From Nectonema munidae (lineage: Eukaryota > Nematomorpha > Nectonematoida > Nectonematidae), in contig JAUIRK010001010.1 of NCBI GenBank assembly GCA_030549495.1, positions 454,001 through 518,000 on the forward strand: a stretch of 64,000 bases of DNA. The letters run 5' to 3'. Below are positions 1 to 11,967 of the stretch, piece by piece. Below the pieces are notes generated by a model. It was not told where the DNA came from. It did no database searches and was given only the letters and a program-made list of their open reading frames with translations. The translations under genes and the position numbers were made by a program. The stretch's first letter is position 1. Each line of letters starts with the position of its first letter.

Positions 1-540
1 ACGTTCTTCATATGATGTTTATTTATTTCAACATTATATATAAAATTCTAAGATCATTTTGTTTTCTTATATTCAATTTTAAGTAAAATTTTAATGTCAT
101 TTTATTCATTTAGTTTCAATATTAAAGATGATTATAATAAAAAGATCGTTAACCCCATTTTTAAAGTACGATCTTGTAATTTGACATATTTTCTTATCTT
201 GGAATATGTTTTTCATCTATGACTAGACATAAATTTCAGATAGATAGAAAAGATGTAGAAGTTGTACTCAAAACATGCTAATTCATCGTAAAAGTAAGGT
301 ATATAAAAAAATAGTTGTCTATTTGCTAAGCAGAAAAATGCAGAAGTCAGTGATTTGTAAAAATCTCATATGAAGACGGTAAATCAAAGAAAAATTGTAA
401 AGCACAATGAAAGATCTGTTTTGCTTCATCAGTCAGTGTAAGAAGGGATGCTGCCGCATTTCCCCGGAAGTCGATTGGCTCTGATTTAGTGTAAAAATGT
501 GATTAAACCTAATTAATAAATTAGTTAATGCCCAGGCAAT
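1..540. other. AT-rich sequence, no gene seen
   Basis: No reading frame of useful length, repeat boundary or RNA signature was found on either strand. A TTAACCC motif occurs near position 149, but no matching inverted partner was found nearby. Confidence 0.5.
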
Positions 541-1150
541 TCATGTAACAACGCATTACAATTTAGACGCGTCTACTCGCCCAAAAGTGTGCGTATGGAG
601 ATGGCCTAGGCATTAGTATCACAAGCTCGCATGCTTATTTAGCCAGGATCTGCTGTGATATCACACAATTAGGAAGTTGACTAATGAGTTCTTACTACCG
701 CCTTGAAAGGGTGTCGGCGCTCCAAGAAATAGCGAGCAGAAGTCTCCTAAGAATCTATCCATCTTCGAAGAACTGTATGAAGTAAACATCTTGAAAGGAG
801 GATGAAAAAGCAGCTTTTACTTTTAACTACGAACGAGGAAGGAGAAGCAACAGTGCGTTTAACTTGTGCTGCGCTCGCTCTCCAGCCAACAACCTACATC
901 GATGCACGCAGCCACACTCTTTGCAAAGGCGCGACAAGACAAGGTGAAGCGTAATAGCATAAGAAGCTCTACAGTCAACCGGTAATTTAGGTTTGTGGGT
1001 TCCATCACAATATAAACGTACACACTTTGGATAAACTTTAAAACTAACCTAATTACGCGACAGACTCCTTCAATTACTGCTCAAACACTTTTTATCTACT
1101 AAGCAACTTCTTCGCTCAACCAACAAACCCGCTCGCCTGCATAAACAACT
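541..1150. other. GC-elevated island, unassigned
   Basis: This stretch is visibly richer in G and C (including several CpG) than the AT-rich DNA around it. Such islands often mark exons, UTRs or old mobile elements. All six frames are broken by stops. The longest plausible frame is a 43-codon minus-strand one starting near 783 that contains no domain I recognise. It could be an exon or 5' UTR of a minus-strand gene, but the sequence alone does not prove it. Confidence 0.25.
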
Positions 1151-1973
1151 AAAGAAAGCGCAATTCCTCATTTTTCTATAGGATTGAGATGGGATTAAAA
1201 ACTGTTTGTTTACTTTTGGTAAATTTTAGAGCATTCTTCTCTTGTATTTTTCAACATTTTTTAGCTAATTTTAAATTAAACATGTAAATAGCACTAAAGG
1301 CAAAATTATTTACAAAGTAAGTTTTAATCGCTAATTAAACTAACTAGAATATTTGCTTAACTTGCTAAAAAATTTAATAAGACAACTTCTAAGAATAAAC
1401 CAAAAATAGCTAATCAACTAAGAAATGTCCATCATTTTACATTCCCAAGGAGCAAACTAAATGATTTAATTAACTACAAACGTTATTCTATTATCTATTT
1501 TTAAAAGTTCATTTTAATGACGTAAATATGTGTTCATAGTAAATGTGAAAATTCAGTCCTCTTTATTACAAGAAACTGTTGCAAGTTTTTTTAATGCATT
1601 TTATTAGCACAAAGGTAAATTAACTTTTTAACTCTTTTTAACATTTTGTTATTATTTGGCATATTAAAGTTTGGCATATAAAGCTGAATATGATATTTTC
1701 GGTTATATAATAAAAGTATCTCGATGTATAATATAACTATTATATGCCCTGTTGCATTATGCTAGCATATATTTTTAAATGCTTCTTTCATAAGCATCTT
1801 CAATATTTTTAAAGTATTAACACTCCATTTTTATGTTTCTCAAATCCAAAGCTTACCTCTGCTAAACTTTATTTTTCAAATAAAATTTATCCTTTCTAAA
1901 TTCTGCAATTGCAAAACCTTTATTTAAAAAACTCTTGTTATTGCTCATTCATTATTGAATGTGATGTTTGAAC

Positions 1974-2629
1974 TTGAGCCCTGCGCGCGTCGTAAAAATT
2001 AGCCCAGCCCCGTATTTTATTTTTTTGCACCCGCCCAGCACCCGCAATTAAAAAAATTAAAAAAACGCACAACCGCCCCACTTAACATTCTAAAAGCTGC
2101 AATTTCAAATTTAAACCCTCGACGGTCCAACTTAACAGTATTTCATTTTGATAAAGAAAGAATATAATTCAAATACTACTGTTTTTATACATTCAATTTT
2201 TTATGATTTGTAAAATGTTAAAACAACATTTTATTTTTCATAGCGCTGTTTTAAAATAGAAAATCACTGACGTTTGACTTTATTAAGCTGTTTTCAAAAA
2301 TAAAATGCTCAGCAAGACTTAAGTTACGCTCTTTACAGCAAATATTGCCATAGTACATAAAACATTACGCGCTTTGATGATGTAAAGGTGTCAGTGTGCG
2401 TGATGTACATACTGGTGTTAAAATTTATATGATCGACTATGAGATATGAATGAACATCTTATAAATTATTCGTTTTTTTAAGAATTCTTTCGCGATTACT
2501 AGTTAACCCACAGTAGTAATATTGAACCGACTCTCGCCTCGCCCCGCAACAAGTTTTAAAGAAATGACCCACACCCGCAATTTATGCGCGGGTGCCACAA
2601 AGCCGTGGCCCGCCCCTCGAAGCTCCCTA
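1974..2629. mobile_element. Non-autonomous hAT-type element with 8-bp duplication
   Basis: This is a short, C/G-rich-ended element with no coding capacity. The left end begins TTGAGCCCTGCGCGCG. The right end, read in reverse, begins TAGGGAGCTTCGAGGGGCGG. The two ends are imperfect inverted repeats. The 8 bp just outside are GTTTGAAC (1966-1973) on the left and GTGTGAAC (2630-2637) on the right, matching at seven of eight positions, the duplication length expected of hAT insertions. A relative lies at 24534-25354 with similar CG-rich termini (CGCGCG and GGGGCGGG blocks). No transposase in this window could be tied to these ends. Confidence 0.6.
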
Positions 2630-2649
2630 GTGTGAACATCGATTATGTT

Positions 2650-3295
2650 CTGGTGTCAAGATATGCATTGAAGTTAAGGCAAAGATGAGGAAATCAAAGG
2701 TGTACACTGTAGTACAGCGCTTGCGTCGAAATATGATAAAAGAAGGCATGATGCTTTTATCGAACCCAAAACCTTGTTGTATTGAAGCCAAGTAACCTTA
2801 CTCACGGGCCCTAATCTACGTGGTTTAGTGGTGTAGCCTACTGGATGCAATGTTAAGAAGAATGCTGAAATTGCTTCTTAATAGACAGACACCCTTATCA
2901 ACTCACTCGTGCTAGTTAATTCTATAGTTAATATTATTATTCCTACGTTTTTTCAGGAATATAAAGCAGACGATTTGTATTAAAAAGTATTCATAAACGC
3001 GATGATCATATTTTAATTGCTTTAACAAAATCTTCATTCTCCAATTCTATAGTGGAACAATGAAAAATATTCTTTTTTTAAATGAAATTATTCTTATTTA
3101 TGGATCATGGTTCTTTGCAATGACTCGATAAATAGCTAAAATAAATCCTTTAAGATTAATAAATATGTTGACGTTTATGTTTCAATTTTTGTCACAATGG
3201 TAAAGAGTGAGGTTCATTAGAAAAAAATCGTGCCAGTAAACAAGCGTGTGTGAAGCATCTCTTTTCTTAAGATCATGTTTTCAAAAAAAGTTATC
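2650..3295. other. Intergenic, no gene seen
   Basis: AT-rich sequence with scattered GC-richer patches near 2700-2870. All frames are interrupted and no family was recognised. Confidence 0.4.
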
Positions 3296-3299
3296 AGCA

Positions 3300-3425
3300 G
3301 CTGCTAATGTGAAAGAAGCGTAGCCTTGTGATCAAGCTGTGCCGGTTCGATTCCCTATATCGACATACTCATTATCTGTTCAGTTGGAGTTTTCTGCTCC
3401 TCGGATGCGATACCCTAAACTAAAA
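3300..3425 (+). repeat. tRNA-derived SINE-like remnant
   Basis: A perfect Pol III B-box, GGTTCGATTCC, lies near 3351. It is preceded by a GCGTAGCC..TTGTGATCAAG stretch that looks like the D-arm to anticodon part of a tRNA-derived SINE head. The spacing between A- and B-box regions is too short for a working tRNA, so a shortened SINE copy is more likely than a tRNA gene. A GC-richer tail (TGCTCCTCGGATGCGA) follows. Confidence 0.4.
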
Positions 3426-3429
3426 AAGA

Positions 3430-4200
3430 CAAAAAAATTAATATAAATATAATTTTATCAGAAATCATAGTATTTAGTTTTAAACTTACTTAATTTTTCT
3501 ATTATTCTTTTTGAATATATTTCACGTTCAATCCAATTTGGAAAATATAAAATATCTAGGGTTTCTAATTTATAAAATCAAAAAATGAAACTCAAAAGAT
3601 ATTTAAGCATTTTAGTTTCCTAAAACACACTTTGGATTCGTATAATATAAATTAAGCAAAATTTTGTCTGGTTACGGCTTCTTTTCATCTAATTTTTATA
3701 TTTAATATATATTTAGATCTTTTAGGAAAATCTTCAATTATATCTTCTAAAACCTTAAGAAGTTGAACAGAGAAGACAAACCCCTCGCAATTTTAGACAC
3801 CAAAACCATAAAAGTATATAGAAGTGAAACAACCCCTCATATATTTTAATCTAATCCAATTTATACCGTTATTGGGAAGGGGGCATCAAATTGCCAACTT
3901 TTTTCAAAATCTGCAATTTAGTTTTATTCCGTTTGCATAAATAGGCTTTCATGCAAAAATTGTGCAATTTATGGCCACCTTTTCATTTTATGTTTATTAT
4001 ATATGCCGTATAACATTTGTTTTTGTCATATTTAGGATAAAGAAAAACTAAACAGAAATGTGTAATTGGTTCGTTTTATGACATTTTAGACAGATAAATG
4101 CATGTAGTTTTTAAGCCTGTATCAAAATTCATAAATAGTTAAAGACCTAACATTTTAATTGTAATAAAAAACATCTACTGAAATTATTTATATAATATTA
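3430..4200. other. AT-rich intergenic, no gene seen
   Basis: No supported reading frame, repeat end or RNA signature was found. Confidence 0.4.
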
Positions 4201-4204
4201 AGTT

Positions 4205-5640
4205 GAAATTATTTTTTAGAGGAAGGTTCGCGAAGATTTGGTAGCTTTTCACGGTTGTGTTCAATAACTTGTAGAACATTTTGATAGTGTTCTTCATGTC
4301 TTGCTGAACTAAGAAAATTAGTACTGAGCGTCACTGACCTTTCAGCACTATCATTAACTACCTTTAGAGAGTTGCAGGTATGTAAAGTCTAGCTTCAGTA
4401 GCTCTATTGTAAATCATGAATCTTCTCCAACCGAATCTTATAGACATGTTGTATATTTGATCTCAGGAAATTTAGCTTTACCAAATATATAACCAAATCT
4501 TTATGATGGGGTCATGTGCAGGTTCACAGTCAATTAGGTTGTCAGCCATTTTTCATACCAAAGTTGCAGTTACTTTCTTGTTGAAAAAACTAGTGGATCA
4601 TTTCAAAGATCACATACCATAAATGTCTTTTGTGTGATTTTATGACACTATTGAGTTTACAGGTTCATACTTCAAAACATATTGATATACAAAAATATTA
4701 AATATTAAATGTAGACATAAATCATTACAACCGGCATCCAACACGGATGAAGAATTTAGCCACCATGAGCCTTAACGATAAGTGTTACGGTCTTTACAAA
4801 CTCTCTGATCCTGCTCTTGTAATTCAGAAATATCAAGATAAAGAAAGGTTGGTTATAAGTGTGAGGAAAATCATAGTTCTTTTGGAATCTAATGAAGATG
4901 GAAATATCTGCTGATATCAACACTTCTATCTTCAGATCTATGAAAAGTTAAGACAATAAAACTTCTCCAATATGGTGTCTACATCCAGACCACAGCAGAG
5001 TTGAATTCAATTGTTCATGAATAGCAACACATGCTACACTTATGTATTAGTTTTGACTGCTGTAGTGTCAAATGTTAAGTTGAATATTTTGTCTTTGCAA
5101 TTCCACTACTCCAACTAGTTTTCAGTAAGTTCAGCGATAATTTTTGCAGTTTTTCTATTAGTTCCAGGTTTGTATGCAGTTATACAAAGAAGTTTCGTTG
5201 AATCTTCTGATCACTCTAGCACAGCTAATCTTTCTTAGTGAATATTAGGGTTGTTTAGTGAGGCTTCCAGTTTGGAATCACGATGAAGGGTACACAATTC
5301 TGGAGAAAACCATTCATTTTTCAAATCTTCGCAATTGTGACTTGAAGCCTTCATTTTTCAGCAGTTGCATGTGATGTAGCCACCTTTGATACATCTGCTC
5401 TCCTGAATTACCGCCTCAATTGATGTAGCTTGTTGTGTTGGTGTCATTTCCATGTGTGTAGCTAGAGAAATCAACTTTGGACGTTTCAAAATATGATGAC
5501 GTATGAAAGCTTCTGTTCCCTTTTGTCTATGATGACTTCTAAGTGTACTTGTACTTTTTAGTATCAAATTTCTTTCGACTTTTCTTTCTTCTTGCATCTG
5601 CTTCTTCACGTTCTAACTTTCGTTCTATCTTCTTCGCAAG
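4205..5640 (-). pseudogene. Degenerate DTTxxNTG-family transposase (copy 1)
   Basis: Reading the minus strand gives a chain of short matches to a transposase-like family widespread in invertebrate genomes. Near 5450 there is KLISLATHMEMTPTQQA. Near 5080 there is FDTTAVKTNT, the remnant of a DTT-x-x-NTG acidic motif. Near 4985 there is LLWSGCRHHIGE, with the Cys-x-His-His motif. Near 4360 there is VVNDSAERSV, from the C-terminal part. The fold is probably RNase H-like with acidic catalytic residues, but that is inference. Stops and frame changes occur throughout; only one 83-codon stretch (5358-5609) is open. Two other loci, at 30.4-31.9 and 40.8-42.5 kb, carry the same signature in better condition. 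No terminal repeats were found for this copy. Confidence 0.6.
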
Positions 5641-6639
5641 CTTTTTTTTATCATGACCTGAAATAAAACTTTCCTGTCTAATTTCAATGATCAAAAGATT
5701 TTTTTGTCATCTGTAATTTTTAGTAAACTACTTCTTACATTTTATAGCGATAACACAAAAGTTTCTTGAAGTTTTTGCTCCATTGCTTGTCATTTTTGTA
5801 CGGTAGCTGTTGTTTGTCTTCTATTTTAGGGAATTGTTAGAAGTTTATAATTCTGATTAGCAAAGTCAATAATTCTTTCACTTGCCTTTCTCTCAAATAT
5901 TATAGGAATATTTGTTTTGAATAGAAAGTATTATATTTTGAGAGAAATTAATATAGAAGTGCAAGATGGCTATATTACGCAATACTAAAATAACCCAAGG
6001 AATAGACCACAAAAAAGGGATAGACCACACCTTTAATGCCAGAGCACTTGATGCACCCTTGATTTATATAATTATGATTTATATATATATATATATAATT
6101 TATGGTATATATAAAAGGGAGACAACTTCTTTTACTTTTTATAAGAAAGTTTGCCCTTTGTGTTATTTTGATATAAGTAAATGGACAGAAATTTGTGTAA
6201 AATTATGTTTTTGGGATTATGTTTAGAACGATTAAATTTATAATAATCTCTTGGGGTGGTAATAAATTTGAAGGCTTCAATTTCAATATGGTATTATATC
6301 GAATCATATCCATTAATGTCGGTATCTTATTCTTATTTTATATATTCTTAAAGGGTGTGCAAATTTTTATTAACATATTTTGGCAGAAAGTAGAATTTTT
6401 AAATTTAATGGATTTTGTAAAAAAGATATAGAGTAGTTTCGCAAAACCCCGTATCTGCTACAGGGCCGAATAAACATGTGGAGGCTCTGTGCATATATTT
6501 TGAGGAGGCCCACACTACCGTTAATAAAAAGGTAACATCCAAGTATTATTAATCATAGTAATTAAGAAGTGTTAAGTTTCTTGATGAAACAATAATTTAT
6601 TTATTTTAAGTAGTTTACATAAATAAAAATTTCACAAAT
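5641..6639. other. AT-rich intergenic with TA microsatellite
   Basis: Contains an AT dinucleotide run at about 6068-6097. Short plus-strand frames of 70-86 codons (5966-6431) are AT-driven and show no domain. Near 6460-6510 the GGGCC and GAGGCCC blocks may be the decayed end of the adjoining hAT copy. Confidence 0.35.
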
Positions 6640-7440
6640 CTCTCAACATCATCATGATGCTGTTCCATGTATCTGAAAATCAGAGTTAGTTGATTAACGT
6701 GAGCTTCATCAGCTGTGGAGTCAAGAGAAACTGAATAGTATTTCGACACTTTTATGCGTGAAATAATTTCGTTGAAAACTTGATTTCCCATTAAATTAGC
6801 AAGTTCTTTAGAGACAATTGAAGAGAAAGAGTTTGTATGACCAGACCCACGTCTCGCATGATTCGTGATGTGTTGCCCTAGGAAATCATCTTATTCTGCC
6901 AAAAGTTCTAGTAGCCCTGCCATTGTGATGCGATCCAATAGCGAGGCCTAGCTCACATACAAACTTAAGCACACTGATCAGTCGTTTAAACAGAATACGC
7001 CAATATTGTTCATGTTGATCCATTTCATGGGCAAGTTCGGTGTCTATACCTCTAGCTTTCTTAGCACGACTTGCTGTTGACCAGACAGCTCCAATATTAT
7101 ATTTGGATTGCTATGTGAACTGAGTCGATCCGTAGCATGTTTCCAGTCGCAGAAGCCTTCATGTGTAAATTGGGATTTTACTTTACGAGAGTACCCATTA
7201 ACTTACAGAAAAAGCAGTAGACTGGACGTTTTGCTGGGGAAAAACAAAGCCAATAACGTTTCAGAACTTCTCCATTGCGATTCGATCGCTCAAACATTGC
7301 TAGTGAACATTTCTGACTAACACCGTTTGCAACTTTTTGGTAAAAATTAATTGCAAATGAACCATATCTTAAATTATTTGACTTTGTTGCTAAAAAAATA
7401 GCCAAATAATTCATTCTATAATCAATCACTCTCTCCAATT
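6640..7440 (-). pseudogene. hAT transposase fragment, ZMYM1/TTF type
   Basis: Minus-strand translation recovers, in order, parts of the ZMYM1-like hAT protein. A TTF-type zinc finger region reads KRYWLCFSPAKRPVYCFFCK (about 7260) and then FTHEGFCDWKHATDRLSSH (about 7150). A helical linker follows with DQHEQYWRILFKRLISVLKF (about 7000). The start of the catalytic RNase H-like domain has ISRIKVSKYYSVSLDSTADE (about 6730), where the Asp of SLDSTAD aligns with the first catalytic acid of this family. The protein ends there, so the C-terminal two thirds are absent. There are several frame changes. It is a truncated DNA-transposon fossil, not a host gene. A different fragment of the same broad family lies at 63.2-63.5 kb. 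Confidence 0.7.
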
Positions 7441-9930
7441 AAGTATATTATTAATTTTATTATTGTAGAAGGGCATGAAATATTTCAATATTTGCTTTAA
7501 ATTGCGAAGCAAACTTGTACAAAAAATGTGTAAAATAAGAGACATGAAATTCAAGCATTAAATCATTTCTCAACAACAAATGACAATTATGTTTACACAT
7601 ATGGCAGATAATACTTAGGTATCCATATATTTCTTTCACAGACAGATAATGGGAATATTATGATAAATGTGTTTATCAAATTGAAGGTAAAACATAAACT
7701 TTCACGTAAATTTGGAATTTTTACTAAATAATTGAATTAAAAATGATTGGGAATGTCACATTTACAATGCAATTTGCTTTTTAAAATGGCACAAAAAAGC
7801 AAAAAGTCTGCTCAAAAGCTTGGGTTACTTAGAGTTACTACTGGCTACTTTTCTGGCACAGCCTTTCCCTAAGCATTTCGAAAATTAATTCAAAGTTTCC
7901 AAAGATGCGAAATAGAAGAAGTTTTTAATAATCATCTTTTTCCCACAGACTTTGTCTCTTTTGAAAGTAGTGATTTTGATACTCATTTGCATGATCATGT
8001 TTGACTCATCTTGGAATTTCAAACTAAATGTGTTCAGTTGCCTGTTTATGTAACCCTTTATTGTAGCATATGTTTGCCCTATAGCCCTGAATCTTCCGAA
8101 AGAGCAAAAAATCTCTCCATAACACTAACTGAATTATTTTTATGGCGTACATCAGGGTGTTAAAACAGCTCTCCAGATTCGTTATTTATTTGCTCAAGAA
8201 AGTTCTGAATTTAGGGATAATTCAAACTACATGTTCTGATGGTATCACGATTTGAGCAAGAGATCCATGCCATTTCCTAAACTGCTTTTCAATAGTGAAC
8301 CTAATTATGAATCTGAAAATTGACAGGTGTAATAGTTTGACAGCCAAGTTCAATTTATTTTGCCTTAACTAAACCAATCACACGAGTGTTTTTAGAACAC
8401 ATCAAAGAAGATCATTAGTTGCTACAGACATAAGCTTCTGGGACTCACTCTACTACTACTCAGCTAAACTTTTCACCGTTTTAGAAACATAATAATTTCA
8501 TTAACTTCATTTTCATTTTTTTCCTTCATAGCATGTAATTTTAGTTTTATAAACCTTTGAATAATTTAGTATTAAAGAATATAATTGCTACTACTCAAAC
8601 AAACTCAGTAGATTTCACAATCATGCAAATATACTTAAATTCATCTAAATGCAAAAATCCGAAAGAGATGGATTTAATTTGTATTATACAATAACACGAC
8701 AAAGATTTTGATTATTTATAAAATACAAGAGTAAAAAATGACGTAATAAATTTATTATATCGATTGATGAAAGAAATTTAGTGTGACGTTGAGATAAGTA
8801 TTGTGGTGAAAAATAGCTCAAGTGTTTAGGAAAAAATAATCCCAATGTCTGAAATCAAAACAAACTATATTTCGTAATTCAATTGTTTTTGTAAACAGTT
8901 TCAAAAATATTAAAAATCTTTAATCCAATGTGTAATGAGAAAAATTCTTAAAATGCCAATATCATACATAGATTGCGTTTTAATACTAATATTTTAGCCA
9001 TTACGTCACTAATAACCAACCCCGTATTATTTCTCTTTCAACATTCGTGTAAATATTTTTAAATGGATTGATTAGCTGCTACAAGTAAAATCATTTTCTG
9101 GAGTATTGGATGTTGTTTGAAGGATGCAAACATAATATTGAAGACGAATGTTTGTAAACCTAGATAAACGCCCAATCAAATATGGATTAATTTAAAGGAT
9201 GAACCCGTTAAACATCAATAAATTTAATGATTAATAATCTTTGATTTGCTTATTCTTATTTTGTATGTTTCTTGGTGGAATATAAGCTAATTAGTAAAAA
9301 TAATGCTATAAAAATCTATCGTACAAAGAAGAAATGATAAAAAGTTGTCGTATTTAAGTTTATACAACAAAATATAAATGCTGAACTTTTCAAAACAACA
9401 AAAAATATGCGAAAGCAAAAAGTCTGCTCCCTCCGACAGAAACTTTTGCAAGAATGAAATGAACACAACTTTCCATTTTTATTTGACAATACGTTTTGCA
9501 TTAAATTGGCAGTCAAAATTAAGGGATAAATTTCTCTTGCAATTCTTATATACAAAATGTATTATTGGTCATTTCGTGAACTTTTAATATAAATCTTTTG
9601 TCTGTTGATAATCGCAGAAGATTTCCCAACTTTAAAATTTTCACAGCTCAAAATGAACTATAATTCTTGATAAATATTATCAACAATAAACCTATAGTTA
9701 TATATTTCCAATGACAATTTTCATCGCATAAAGCAAGAAAAAATAAAATCAATCTTCAAAATTTGGGGTGAAGAAATCCATTGAGAATGAACTATATAAA
9801 CTAAGCATCATTTTACCTCAAAATGACTAGAAATAAGACTAATTGATTAATTAAATGAATGGTGGTCTTTAACATTCATTCTATAATTTTATGAAGATTC
9901 TTTTTTTTATAATATAATTTACGAATGTAA
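7441..9930. other. AT-rich intergenic, no gene supported
   Basis: Long interval with many stops on both strands. The minus strand around 8000-8450 contains weak protein-like stretches (for example HPDVRHKNNSVSVMERFF), but they could not be tied to a family. Frames near 9316-9587 on both strands are AT-driven and show no domain. Confidence 0.35.
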
Positions 9931-9937
9931 CACACAG

Positions 9938-10129
9938 GTTTATGTGCTTGAAACGCTCTTCTTTCAACGACTAAACGCTCAAAACGCTTATGTACCTCGA
10001 AATGCCGCACAAGGTGTGAAACAAGCAGAAATTTACGTTCCTCCGATGCTACATGGAGGAGGAGGAAAAGGAAGGGGTGGCGGAAAAGGAAAAGGAAAAG
10101 GAGTCGCACCAACAAACAGTATGCCCTGA
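9938..10129 (+). CDS. Possible terminal exon, Gly/Lys-rich C-terminus
   Basis: A TTTTTTTTATAAT tract followed by ACACACAG gives a plausible splice acceptor ending at 9937. From there one frame is open for 63 codons to a TGA at 10127-10129. The N-terminal two thirds are well-mixed coding-like sequence (LNAQNAYVPRNAAQGVKQAE, then IYVPPML). The end is GGGGKGRGGGKGKGKG, a basic low-complexity tail of the kind found in RNA-binding or nucleolar proteins. Base composition is richer in G and C than the flanks. No upstream exon with a matching phase was recognised and the nearest AATAAA lies about 500 bp downstream. I do not recognise the protein; chance is possible. Confidence 0.35.
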   Translation, partial: VYVLETLFFQRLNAQNAYVPRNAAQGVKQAEIYVPPMLHGGGGKGRGGGKGKGKGVAPTNSMP

Positions 10130-10796
10130 AATCTATTCGCTTTAACCTTCTTCATTTATTTAGGATGGAATGTCAGATGAAGGAATCCTGGAAATCGGGG
10201 TAGCGATTGGTTGTTAGTTAAAAGAATAGTACTCACATTCTCTAGTATGATCCCAGTAAGTAGACTAGGGGATTAACTATTAGCACACATCTTTTTAGCT
10301 AAAAACACAGCGATCATTTACGTTTTAGCTGATTGATTGATTGATTGATAAATTACTTACTTTACTCTGTCATTGTCATTCCCAATCTCTGGGTAAACAT
10401 TTTCAAAGAAACGGATTAAAAATGTAAAGAGCATTCTTATTCATGCTATAAGATGAAGAATCAACCCTTTTATCCAAAAAAATATACAACTCTATTTCTT
10501 GTTTAAGAAGGAGCTTATTCACTCTCAAATATTTTTTCGGAAAAAAGTATATAACATGTCTTCTAAATCGAATGACCATATTTTTAAAACTTTTAAAGGA
10601 AGGCAGCATTTTTTAAAAGCAAATCTAAAAGGTCACTGAAAAAATAAATAGTAAAATCTACCAAAAAAATAATATAACATTTTTTGAAGTAGCGTAAGAT
10701 ATTTGGGCTGAAAAATAACATACCGTAAGAAGTTTAAACATCCACATTCTCAATTTTCAAGCATTTTCTATAGACCGCAATGTTTTTTTAGGAATT
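10130..10796. other. Intergenic with GATT microsatellite
   Basis: Possible 3' UTR of the preceding candidate exon, then AT-rich sequence. A short GATT repeat lies at about 10331-10350. The minus-strand frame at 10403-10609 shows no domain. Confidence 0.35.
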
Positions 10797-10930
10797 TTTG
10801 AATTTTTATTGATGATATCTTCATCCGCTAAAAAAATTAATTTTTACACCCACATCCGCAACCGCTACGATGTCAAATTTGATATCCGCATCCGCCGTTA
10901 CAAAAAATTGCAGATCAGATATATCTCTAC
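10797..10930. mobile_element. MITE fragment, TAGAGATGTATC family
   Basis: Carries GATATCCGCATCCGC and CGCTACGATGTCAAATTTGA blocks and ends with AGATATATCTCTA, the decayed terminus of a family also found at 18955-19308, 29759-30010 and 32676-32868. Only the right half is recognisable. The family is non-coding; the full copies suggest a hAT-type MITE, but no target duplication is visible here. Confidence 0.5.
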
Positions 10931-11932
10931 TTATTATTTAATTTACTTTGACATCATATGGACATAGGCATTTGTCCTTGCGATAAATTTGAGAAAAGGA
11001 GGAAAAATAAGATTTTAAGTTCAACTTTTTTTATCAAATATAATTAATATATTCAGAATCAGCATAAAGAGAAGAACAAGAATATATTTTAAATGAAACT
11101 TTCTCTTTTTGTTGGCTCCTGCAATTTAGTTAAAACAACAAAAACTTTATTCATATGTTCTTTCTGTCTCTATCGCGTGCAACTCTTATTTTTTTTAGTA
11201 ATACTTTATTAACTTTCCACTAAATTTTAGCGCCAATTTTAGTGAAATATTAGTCAATAATGAAAAACAACAAAAAATTTCTAAAAATGATTTAATCTAT
11301 TGTTAGGGGGAAACAATAAGATTTCAATTAATGTCTATATTAATAGAAAATATTTTAAATTTTAAGGCATCAGGGAAATCACCGTATTTTGAAAAGTAAA
11401 TTCTTATAAATTTTTTCGCTATATTTATTCCGTCCCCTTGAGCATGATCAGCTCGCACTAAAGCAGTTTTACTAAATTGCCCCAATTATTTAATATATTA
11501 AAATTACTATTGTAAATTGGTTTTCGTACGAATTGACTGTAAAGCACCTGATTCCCCATTTGACCTCTGGCTAATACTTACATCTAACTCATTGACACAG
11601 CGTAACTAGTGAAGGATTATCAATTTGAATTTTGCATATTCCAACTTAAACACAAGATAGCAAACTTTGTTTTTCAAGAAAAAAGATTTTTTACGGTATT
11701 TAAAATTTTTCAAGGATTTTAGAATAACAGCAAAATTTAATGTTCAAAATTATATTAATTTAAGAGCTTATTATATAATAATCACCAATCAAGTTTCAAT
11801 TAAATGTAGTTAAGCGAATTACGTAACAATAATAAAATTATTTAATAATTAAAAAACAAAAATGACAAAGTGAAACAAAAAGCTAAAAAATATCAACATA
11901 AAATCAAAACATGTTGGAAAATAAGCTGTATT

Positions 11933-11967
11933 CAATCAATCAATCACTCAATCAATCAATCAATCAG
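11933..11967. repeat. ATCA-type microsatellite
   Basis: About eight imperfect tandem copies of the tetranucleotide AATC, with one interruption (ACTC). Confidence 0.8.

Noticed and set aside
5966-6431. Two overlapping plus-strand frames of 86 and 70 codons
   Set aside because: Composition follows the local AT repeats; no domain, no splice context and no relation to neighbours.
7800-8470. Possible minus-strand transposase remnants
   Set aside because: Isolated protein-like stretches could not be tied to any family or ordered into domains.
9876-10115. Minus-strand frame rich in Phe and Leu
   Set aside because: It is the antisense shadow of the Gly/Lys-rich plus-strand exon candidate.
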